A stretch of 64,000 nt of DNA from NCBI GenBank assembly GCA_963210315.1, contig OY723288.1, forward strand, positions 496,001 to 560,000, read 5' to 3'. Of this stretch, positions 53,124-63,100 are shown piece after piece (the stretch's first letter is position 1; each line of letters starts with the position of its first letter). The notes beneath the pieces are model-generated. The model worked only from the letters and a program-made list of their open reading frames with translations. It ran no database searches and was not told the DNA's origin. Made by a program: the position numbers and the translations under genes. This DNA comes from Rhynchopus euleeides (lineage: Eukaryota; Euglenozoa; Diplonemea; Diplonemida; Diplonemidae).

Positions 53124-53600
53124 TAATAGGTAGGGCAGCTGCCCTACCTGGTAAAGGGGGCAAAAAAAATTCGCGCGCTTCGCGCGCGAACGTGAGCGCT
53201 CGGCTAGTGAATCATCTGTGTTTCTCGTACCACAGGCGCTCGGCTGGTGGACCATCCGTGTCTATCGTACCACAGGCGGTTCATGACATCCAGGAGCCAG
53301 CAGACCGCCCTCAGGGGGTCTGGGGGGCGGAGCCCCCCAGCCGCCGGAGGCCACGGTAGTGAACATATGTTCTCAGGCTGACATATCGTCCATGACATGT
53401 TAAGCACAGACCAAATTCGGTGGGTCATTGGGTCGACAGTCCGGAATAGCCTTGCTACCGGGCCCCAGTGGGGCCCAGGGGGCGGGGGCAGATCAGAAAT
53501 AATATCCTTGGTAGGGCAGGCTGGTCAGGCCTGCCCTACCAAGGTTTCGGGCAGAAATTAAATAGGTAGGGCAGCTGCCCTACCTGCCTGACCAGGCGCG
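53124..53600. repeat. Cluster of perfect palindromes
   Basis: GGTAGGGCAGCTGCCCTACC occurs twice (about 53130-53149 and 53565-53584), each preceded by AATA. Between them CTTGGTAGGGCAGG and its inverse CCTGCCCTACCAAG (about 53500-53540) form a hairpin. No gene is in this stretch. Confidence 0.8.
53317..53370 (-). repeat. GC-hairpin interspersed repeat, copy 4
   Basis: This is the family of 18772-18829 in the opposite orientation, ending GGCCACGGTAGTGAAC on the plus strand. Confidence 0.88.
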
Positions 53601-55940
53601 AGATCGCTGGACGGGCCCCACAAGGCACCCCTCGTTTATCTTGCGGCTTCCACACCGCCCTTCTGGTGGCTTTTCACCTTCCGAAAAAAAAAACCCCAAA
53701 ATAAAGAGCTCCGGATGCAGTATTAAACAGTATTACGACGGATGCGAGAAAGGGTATCAGCAGGGAAGGGGCTGGGTGCCATGCATAGGGCCCAGGGGCC
53801 AGGGCGATGCAGGAAGAGAGCAGCCAGAAGAGGAATGCGTAAAATCGGAAGCCTCCCCCCCCTCTCCCTCTCCCCTCTCAACGGTAGAGGGGGCTTTCCG
53901 AGGCCCGTCGGCAATAGACGCACCAACCTGTGTTGCACCCAACAGGGGGACATGCATAGTTGTGAGGTGGGGTGGGGTGAGGTGGGGCCAATCACAGAGG
54001 GGCGCCTTTTCGCACTCAGAAGGGCAGTGACCTGAGTTACACTCACAGAGGTGTTGCCACAGAGAAATAAAGGCCTTCCCCCGCACGACGCTGAAGAACT
54101 GAAGTTGCATGATGGTCGGCATGGCGACTTTACATGTCACAATTCTCACAGGCATTTGCATGTAATATTGCATGGCTTGCACGGAAGAATTGCCTGGTCT
54201 GCATGGAAGTCTTTTTTGCATGGCATAAGTTACATGACATGATGCAATTACATGTAACTTACTTCAGCGCCGTGCAAGAGAGAGGGGGGGGTGGGGGTGG
54301 GTGGGGCGAGCGAGTTGATTATAGGCGCTGGCAATGACGAGAGAGCTCCCATTTGCCACCTCCTTGGGGTTCTTTCGCCGCTCATGCGCACAAACTATTC
54401 AAAGCGGCACAAACAAACAAGACACCCGGGGTGTCGCCCCCCCAGAATATTTTTTCCCTTTGGGGTATCGACGACGGGAACACGCCAGCCTGACGAACGA
54501 GAGAGCCAGGCAGTGACGATATGTGGCACTATGTGGCCAGAAGGCGTTGTGCCCACAAGAAGCAAACACACTGCAAACGCCAACTGGGATCCAGGAGAAG
54601 GGAGGAGGCAGAGGAGGGCAGGCGGAGCGGGTCACCCGCCCCCCCTCCCCTACATGCAGCTTGTTGTGAGGGGGGAGGGGTGGCGTTCTCCCACGGCTAA
54701 CCGACTGCATGGCGATTCAAAAACAAGGACGGGGGAGCGGGGGAGAGAAGCTAGAGGAAAGCTTTACCCTGTGCCTGGAATTTTGACCGAGTTAGATAAA
54801 ATTTTCAGTGCAATCCTTCAGCACCTCCCCCCTAGATTTTTAGGTTTTCTTGACCCAATGGTCGAAATCTGCGACATAGTGGAAATCCCGGGGACATGTC
54901 GAATTCGAAAATTTTGGGTTAAAAAACCCCAGGGGGGACCCTTTGGTTTCACCCCCTGTTGGGGGGCCTGGTGGGCGTTCAGGTGAGCTGCGACCCTTGG
55001 TTCTGACAGAGTGCAGCAATGGTAATCAACCGTCGTGAACGTACTTTCGTGCCGGCATGGCTATTCATGGGCACCGTGGCATGTCGCCGCATCCGTTCCG
55101 ATCACAAGTGCCAGAGGCAAATCAGGAGTCCTGGTCCAGTGCAGGCACCTGCGCTGCAGATACCCAAGGGACTGTTGTGCACAAAAATGCACACACAAGG
55201 ACATCAACTGACCGAGGCAATGCAGCTCGCAGCCTATCGATTCGATTCGGGGCACAAGCCTCACGAGCTGGTCACGCGATACCACGTTACTCTGCGTGGC
55301 GTATTCCGTGCAGCCGAAATGGCTTGGGCAGCAGTGCACAGGGGACCTTCTGCTGCACTGCGACAGGACAACCCAAGCACGTGCCGCGTACATCCAGAGG
55401 TGAAGTTGGATGAGGAAGATCAGTGGCTTCTGGGAGGAAGAGGGCGACCGCATCCACGTCGCGGATAACACACTCAGCACACGAGCGGGCGTTGCAAGAA
55501 ATCCCCCATGTGTAAACAGGGGAAATCGGGCTTTTAGGGGATCCTGGTCAGGAATAAAAATTTCCACACATATTTTTCGACTTCCTGAGGCCAAAAACCG
55601 GTGTTCCTGGACCCAGATGTGACATCTGGATGCAGGGCGTTCGCTCGGGGAGAAATAGGGTCCTATTTCGTTAAAAAAAAGATTCTGGGAAAACCCTTCT
55701 CCCACCTCTCTCCCCGGCATTTCTCCCAAGGGGGAGAAATTAAATAAAAAAAGTTTCTCGGAAATTTTTGCCTCAGGTGGGAAGGGGTTCTGAAGGAGAA
55801 GGGCAGCACCCTCTCGTACAAATTGATACCACCACGCTTCGCACGGAGCGGAAATAACCCAAAGAAGCGAGATCTGAACCTGCTGGGGACCGTCGGTATG
55901 TGGTGTTCGACTATGAAGCGGACTCGGGGACGAGGCTGAC
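53601..55940. other. No gene recognised
   Basis: The stretch contains TGCATG/ACATGT-rich DNA at 54110-54260 and A/T-rich tracts at 54780-54960. A frame at 55061-56110 (minus) runs through the GC-hairpin repeat and has no recognisable domain. Confidence 0.4.
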
Positions 55941-55997
55941 AAATGTTCACTACCGTGGCCTCCGGCGGCTGGGGGGCTCCGCCCCCCAGACCCCCCT
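55941..55997 (+). repeat. GC-hairpin interspersed repeat, copy 5
   Basis: GTTCACTACCGTGGCC, then TCCGGCGGCTGGGGGG and CTCCGCCCCCCAGACC, as at 18772-18829. Confidence 0.88.
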
Positions 55998-58738
55998 GTG
56001 ACCTGTGAAGTCTGTCCAACAGGAACTAACGAGCGCATGTGACCGTGCCCTTCCTTCTCGAGAACGGGTATCGTCGACGGCCCGTGATCCTGTTTTGGGT
56101 TCGTCACCAACTCCCGAAGTACTCACTGATTGCCGCAAAACCTCCATTTTGCAGCCGCGAACCGCGAAATAGGCCCCTTGCGCCAAACATACATAGTACC
56201 CTGGTCTGGACCCTTGAGGCAATTTGTCTGAGGGGCCGATGTTGCACGATTTCGCGCGCGCGAAGCGCGCGCGAAAAAAAAATTGAGGCGGCAATTTTAC
56301 CCCTTTCTCCCACAGTCTCTGAGGAAGGTGGGAGATAGCGAACACCCTGTCTGGATGACATAATAAAAATCCAGAGTGCCTTAGAGGCGCGCGGGACATT
56401 TTTTTGGGGTTCGTGACTGGGGACCCCCTATTTTGGGGGATTTCCCGTAGGTGGAAAATGTCGATTTTCCAATTTTAAATCACTCTGGGGGCACCTGCGG
56501 GGCCATATTTTGCATATTCAGACAGGGGACATATGCCCTACAAACCCGATTTTCGGGTTTTTTGACCATTTTATGCCTTGTGCGAAAACGTGATATTTTT
56601 TGGACAAAATTCCAGGCACAGGGGGTCTTCGCTACGGAGTGACCGTCAGTGCGTTTTGGTGAATTCCCTGTTAAATTGGCTGAAAACTGACGGAGTTTGA
56701 CGGAGAATAACGGCCAGCGAAGACCCCCACAGGGTTTAAAAAAAACAGCCCACTGCAGACTTCAAGTCAGCAAAGTGGAAGCGAGGCAAAAAAAGCACAA
56801 TTCGGTGGTTCGCGGCGATTCGATGGGGAAAGAGAAGGAGAAGTAGAGAAGAAGCAAAGGGGAGGGGTGGGCCTTCCTCACTCAGAAATGCATGCAGGCA
56901 AGTGAGAAATGTGAGCTGCGTTTGTGTGCTCCACAAAACCAGTTGCATAGTGGCCGCAAGGGGGCAGAACGTTTGGCAGAAAGGTCCCCCAGGTTGGGGC
57001 AAAATATCTTAGCCAGCCAAAGTCCTTTCCTTTCCTCCCCCACCCCCCCCCCCCTCCGTTTCAGCCTGATTTGTCGTAACCTTGGAGGGATAATTGAGTT
57101 TTGAGCCTGGGCCTGCCTTCCCCCCGACACACACGTGAAGCTTTTTGGTAGCGATGCAGGGGATTAACATGCACCGAGCACACCTGCTCTTGATGCGGTT
57201 CCCCTCACCACACGCATTGCCTGGCGGGATGCGGGGCTCTTTTCACACAGATACAAAGGCAGGCGGGCGTATTTTCTTCTCACGCCTTACAGCAGTTCCA
57301 CACTGGTCGTCATCTGAGGCACTCTCTCTGGCACTGCAGCCTCGTCGAGATGATGGCAGGACACCGGAAGTCCAGGTCCTGGACGAATCAAATCGGGTGC
57401 CTGTTCACAATAAACCACATAGGAGGACGATGATGATGATGATGAGGACGAGATGGTGGTGCCGGCTGACGGTCTACCAGCATCGAAGGCTTCTAGCGAC
57501 AGACACACACACGTGAATACTTTCTGGCGTACAACACACCGAGCGCAGCTGCTCTCGATACGGTCACCACTATGTTGAAGGGAGGGACGAAGTCACTGCG
57601 CCCACATGGGCACCGTTACATTCGGAGGTTTTGAGTGTCCTCCTTCTCGTATCCTGTGACTGGGTAGACTTGTGGAGGAGATATCGTGTGATGCGGTTAC
57701 ACTTAAATGGGGTTGAATCAGTGGCGAACACACCGAGCATACCTGCTCTTGATGTAATCTTCACTGCAACATGCACACATGTGGTTTGCCTGTGTGGGCA
57801 GTGCACATAACGCACCGGGGATACGATGCACACCGCAACACACAGGCAAGTCACCAGCAACAAAAAAGAAGAGGCTCGAGGTCATTCGCCAGTCGGAAAA
57901 CTCGGGCGGTTTTTCAGCAGGTTCCGAATATAACATGGATCGGATCGGAAATCGGAGCAGGGGGTTCCCGTTTTTTGGCTCCATTCCTGATCAGCCCTGG
58001 TGGTTCCCTGCCACCAGGAGTCATAGAAACAGGGGGGGGAGTAAAATCAGGCAGAGCAACCCTGATGGGATCCATGTTTTTCTTAAAAAGGGGGAAAATC
58101 CGCCGAGAACGCACGTTTCTCAACCGCTTAGCGAATGCCCTCTTGGGAATTTGAGAAAAAAATATTCTTTATTCAGACAGAGCGGGAGGGTGCGGGGGGG
58201 CCCTGGGGGGAGGGGGGAAGGGGAAATCTTGTTCCTGTCATAATCGTACTCCTTTCGCTCTACGGTAGAAACCAGCTCTGAACCGCCCTTCATGTATCAC
58301 ACATTTGCTGTCTAAAAGCTATGTTGACATATTGCGAAGTGGCATGGTGGTGTTAATCCTAAAGCTTCGGCCGTACGATTTCCCTTCGCTACTTCGCGAC
58401 TTCACTACGCTCCGCCGCTCGTAACTAGTAAAGAAAAACTAAACAAATATGGTGCCCCTGATTTACCCCTTTTTCACTACGCACAAACTACGCAATCTGG
58501 GGGGGGGGTCTCGCTTTTTGGTCCCCCCCCCCAGTTTTTTTTGGTCCCCCTTTCTGTGTGGCTACTGAGACAGGACTGGAGGCACTGCGCTGACCGAGCA
58601 AAAAATTATTGCCAGAACTCACTATACACCGTACGAAAGAACGCACGACATGTGGGGCGGGACTCCAGAAACACCTGGGCAAGGTTGCCCCATGCCCAGA
58701 AACACCTGAGAAGGAAGTGAGTTCCAGGAGCCGCGTAG
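55998..58738. other. Non-coding stretch with three degenerate repeats
   Basis: CACCGAGCACACCTGCTCTT and close variants lie at about 57172, 57535 and 57729, each with a GAGCA...TGCTC inversion. A GATGATGAT microsatellite is at about 57428. No gene is supported. Confidence 0.45.
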
Positions 58739-59071
58739 AACACCCTCGAGATTGTGAATGATGATACGATCACAGCCTTCAGGGCGATGCGAGGTGCCAC
58801 CCTGAAGGTGGCCCTTGACATCAAGGAGAGCGTCGGCCGAGGGGTCGACGAAAAGCTGAAGAAGGCGCTACTGGCACTGGATCCCGCGGGGTATACGGAG
58901 GTCACCGCCACACAGGCAACCTCCGCTGACAACGTCCAGGAGACGTTATCCGAGGGGATCACAACGGCACTAGAGATCTGTGTCACGGGATCCAGGCGCC
59001 CACTCTCCCTCGACGGTCTGGGGATTGTTGTTGGGTATGGTGTCGTTTCCTGCAGCTGCAAAAAAGCGTAG
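58739..59071 (+). CDS. Hypothetical short frame, possible exon
   Basis: The frame runs from just after a TAG at 58736 to the TAG at 59069. It has no ATG until about residue 16 and may be an exon beginning after the AG at 58738. The visible sequence (MRGATLKVALDIKES, EKLKKALLALDPAGYTEV, QETLSEGITTALEICVTG) is amphipathic and protein-like but matches nothing I recognise. The opposite strand is also open, which lowers confidence. Confidence 0.3.
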   Translation, partial: NTLEIVNDDTITAFRAMRGATLKVALDIKESVGRGVDEKLKKALLALDPAGYTEVTATQATSADNVQETLSEGITTALEICVTGSRRPLSLDGLGIVVGYGVVSCSCKKA

Positions 59072-59091
59072 CAACTGTGCTTCCTTCTTCC

Positions 59092-59189
59092 TTAATGATG
59101 CGTTGACGCTTCCACCCGGAGGAGCTGAAGCAGGCACCGCTTAATGATGCGTTGATGCTTCCACCCGACGAGCTGAAGCAGGCACCGCG
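59092..59189 (+). repeat. 49-bp tandem duplication
   Basis: TTAATGATGCGTTGACGCTT and the following bases through GCAGGCACCGC are repeated at 59141 with few changes. The second unit contains the start of the Ala/Pro-rich frame at 59152. Confidence 0.85.
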
Positions 59190-59358
59190 CCAAAGGGCAC
59201 CCCCAAAGAGACCTGCAAAGACTGCGTCGAAACCCGCACCGAAGGCTGCCAGCGCTGCAGCACCTGAAGAACCTGCAGCACCTGCAGCACCTGAAGCGCC
59301 TGCACCCTCACTGACCCCGGAACAGCAAGAACTCCTTGAGTTTGGGGTCCCGGCATAG
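59152..59358 (+). CDS. Hypothetical Ala/Pro/Lys-rich small protein or exon
   Basis: 68 codons from ATG: a basic APKRPAKTASKPAPKAAS part, then an acidic AAPEEPAAPAAPEAPAP part, ending with PEQQELLEFGVPA. The composition is like histone-tail or linker proteins, but low complexity prevents any assignment. It may be joined to the frame at 58739 by splicing. Confidence 0.25.
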   Translation: MMLPPDELKQAPRQRAPPKRPAKTASKPAPKAASAAAPEEPAAPAAPEAPAPSLTPEQQELLEFGVPA

Positions 59359-60159
59359 AGACAGAGAATGGCTGAGTAAATCAAAAAATGAGACCCCCCC
59401 CCCCCCTTTTCACTACGCACAAACTACGCAATATGGGGTCGTCAGGGGCACCAAAATATGCATCAGAACAAGGAGGCCGCGCTGTTTGCAGGAGAAAACA
59501 AGCGCCAGGTATGGGTAACGGGCACCTGAAGTCACCCACCCTCCTGCAACGGCAACATGTCAGGAGTCGCGGCAGGCCGGCCCCCAGTTACGGAACCCGA
59601 GAGAGGCATGCCTGAGAGAGACACGGGCAGGTCTGGAGAACATGTTCTTCAGTGGTGTCGTCAGTCATGCTCATCGGGCCTGGGGGGCGAGACAAGTGCT
59701 GCCGTGGCTGAAGCCTTGCAGCAGGATTAGAAAGACGTGAATAGGCAGGGCTGGGCGATACCTATGTTCACGGGCACACTGGGCACAAATATTGATAAGG
59801 GAAGGAGATGGGTAAGTCGACGAAAGAGAGAAGGCGAGGGGTGGGGGCGGGGGTGGGGGCAGGGGCAGGTGTCAAGGAGAGTGAACTGCCGCCCCACCCC
59901 CACCCCCACCCTAGCTCAAGCCTTCTCTCGGTGGTATTTTTGTTTCTTCTGCACCCCTCCGGAAATAAATTTTTCCAAGAGAAATGCGGGAGTAGTTTCA
60001 CCGAACGGTGCCTGCTAGGACAAACAATCAAACAATGTGTGCAGGATGGTAGCCGGATGGCGCCACAACTCTTTTCCGTGCGAAAAGCTAGATGCTCTTC
60101 TAAAAAATCAATACAACTGGGGGCTGGGGTGGTGATGCAGAGACATGGGAGTCTCATCG
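59359..60159. other. No gene recognised; 3' flank of the second lectin gene
   Basis: The stretch includes a purine-rich GGGGGCGGGGGTGGGGGCAG tract near 59850 and its inverse CCCCACCCCCACCCC near 59900. No gene or terminator motif can be named. Confidence 0.4.
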
Positions 60160-63100
60160 TCAGATGACAGTGTAGTGCCGGCTGGGGTCAAGGTGCCGTC
60201 CGGATGTAGTACGGTGTGCTGGAGGGCTAGCACGCGCCCCCCCAGGCGTGTCGTAGCGCGACGATGTGCGTGTGGAGGAGGAAGGGCGTCGAACAGCCCG
60301 TGGCATTTGGGTCATGGATCGGCTGGTGCGTGGGGTGGAGGCCGAGAGGCCACCGGCAGCAGACCCGGCAGGGTTGGGCATCAGGTCGCGGTCGAGGAAG
60401 GCCACAAGGGAGGCCACGTCGAGGTCCCTGTGGTTGGAGGACGTGGCGAGCGGGTCGTCATCCGGCAGCAGTGCGGAGGACCGGCCCACTGCGGAAGGGA
60501 CGCGCGGCTGCATAGTGAGGTCGGCGGACAGGCCGCTGACCGAGAGGGAGTCGGATGCGTTCTCCGGCAGGACGGAGAGCTCCTCCATGTGTGTCAGCAT
60601 ATCAGCGTCCTTGAGGGGGGTTGCGAGACGTGTGTTGCACTTGCTCTGCCAGTCCTTCACACACCCGCGCTGTGCGGCGTCCATTGCACTCTTGCGGCGC
60701 CCGATTTTGATGTCGAAGATGTAGAGGCAGATGTCGTAGACGCCTTTGGCGGCAAGTATCATGGCGGAGAGGAACAGAGAGAAGCCCGCAACAGAGGTCA
60801 GCACATCGACAAGGCCCTTAGGGCTGCCCTGCAGCATGATGGAAATGGACATCATCAGCACGGCGAGGAACATCAGCCCGCTCATGATGGCGGCAATGAG
60901 GAAGTCGAAGGTGGAGTTGTAGGGGCGCAGCAGGATGATGGCCAGGAAGAAGGCCAGCAGCATCAGGGTGATGAGCACGTTGCGTGTGACGCACATGCCG
61001 AAGTCGGTCGGCTTCCAGGCAGACGCGAAGGCGAGGAACATGATCTGCAGCATCTCCACGATGGAGAACCAGTGGTACTGCCCGCGGTAGGTCTCGAAGA
61101 ACAGACCCCACTCCGCCACGTAGTGCTCCGGTGCACCGTCGCACCGCACCCACACCTCCTTCCCGAAGACGAAGATGTAGGCGGTGCGCCGCCACCCGTG
61201 CAGCACCTCCTTTTGCTTGGGGGCGTCGTCCACGAGCCCTCCCTCGTTGTTTTCCGTGTGGAGGTACTGTGCCACAATAGCTGCAGCCTCGGCATCCACA
61301 CGCGGGTCAGGCACAGGTGTGGCGCAGAACTTCGACGGCTGCAGCAGGAACACCCACATGGCGACCGGGATGGCCGCACACGCCAGCAGCCCCACCCACC
61401 CCACCACGGCCACCCCTGGCGGCGCACGCGACGGGAAGAAGGCCATGTTGGATGCCGACATGCTTGTCCCCATCAGCAGCCACACAAGCGGGACGTACAC
61501 CAGCCCGGGTGCACGCACGTAGAACAGCGCCGTCCCCCACGAGATCCCGAACAGACTGACCTGCGCCAACGCAATCAGGTAGTTCACCGCCAGGAACACA
61601 AGCAGGAGCCCGAAGTTACACACCACCGCCCCCAGGAAGTACTTGTGATGGTGCGTCCCGATCGGGAACTGCAGCGGGTGGAACTCCCAGTCCAGCGGCT
61701 CCTCATCCAGGTCCACGTCCTCCACCTTGCAGTCCACCTCCATCAGCGCCTTGATCCGCCCGCTGCTCGTGCTGACGCCCGACGCCGCCTTGATGGTCGA
61801 GTCCGTCCCCGGCGACTTTTCCACCTTCGACCCCACCACCACCGGAACAGGCGTCGTCACGATGGCCGCAGCTATGGGCGGCGTCGGCGTCTCCGGCACA
61901 AGCGTGTCTGGTGCCGGTGAAGGGCCCGCAGTGGGGACGAGTGTCTGAGGCTGGGCAGTGGGGGCGGGTGTCAGCGGAGCAGGTGTCAAGGGAACCGAGG
62001 TAGGCGGTGCCAATTTCGGTGGCACTGGAGTGCGTGGAGGTGGCGTTGGTGGGGGGGACATGGTTGGTGGCGCAGCTGTCTGCGGTGCAGACGTCGGAGG
62101 AACCTGCGTTGGGGGAACACCTGTCAGAGGTGCTGCTGTCGGGGGTGCCCCAGTCGGGACAGCTGTCGGTGCGAGTGTCGGGGGTGCAGACGTCGCAGGA
62201 GCAGGTGTGGGTGGTGCCGGTGTCGGTGGTGTCGGGGTGGGCGGCACACCTGTCAGCGGTACAGGTGTGAGCGGTGCCTGTGTCGGAGGTGCCTGCGTTG
62301 GGGGAGCACCTGTCAGAGGTGCCGGTGTGGGCGGGGACGCCGTCAGAGGTGCAGGTGTGAGTGGGGCTGGGGTCGCCGGTGCCGGTGTCGGTGGCGATGG
62401 TGTTGCAGGTGCAGGTGTGGGCGGTGCCGGTGTTGCAGGCGCCGGTGTCGGCGGTGCTGGTGTGGGTGGCGAGGGCGTGGGTGGTGCCGGTGTCGGTGGT
62501 GAAGGCGTCGGAGGTGCAGGCGTCGGGGGCGCTGGTGTCAGCGGTGCCGGAGTTGGCGGTGCCGGTGTGGGTGGTGACGGAGTTTGCGGGGCCGGTGTCG
62601 GGGGAGAAGGTGTCAGAGGCGCTGGTGTCAGCGGTGCCGGTGTGGGTGGTGCGTCTGTCAGCGGGGCAGGTGTGGGTGGTGAAGGCGTCAGAGGAGCTGG
62701 TGTTGCCGGCGCTGGTGTCGGGGGAGAAGGTGTCTCGGGTGCAGGTGTAGGCGGGGACGGTGTTGGCGGTGCAGGTGTCGGAGGCGCAGGCGTGGGTGGT
62801 GACGCTGTCGGAGGCGCCGGTGTCCTACCCACACACGGAGCCGGAGACCCACCAGCCCACGGCTCCCGCAGCACCACAACCTCATCCATGTAGAACCCCG
62901 AGGCCACGCAGTTGCCTCCTGCACAGTTTCCGGACAGGGCCAGCCCACGCCCCGCTGTCTGAGGCCCAAGAAACGCCTTGTCAATGTACGTATTGCCGTT
63001 AGCTTTCACCACACCGTTGACGTATCCTATCAGCTGCGATCTGTCTTTGTCGTGTGACACACACACGTGATGCCAGGTGTTTGTTGTCAGATACCCGAAG

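Noticed and set aside
60145-61920. 591-codon open frame on the plus strand
   Set aside because: It is the shadow of the membrane-protein gene on the other strand; His/Gln/Val-rich composition and no domains.
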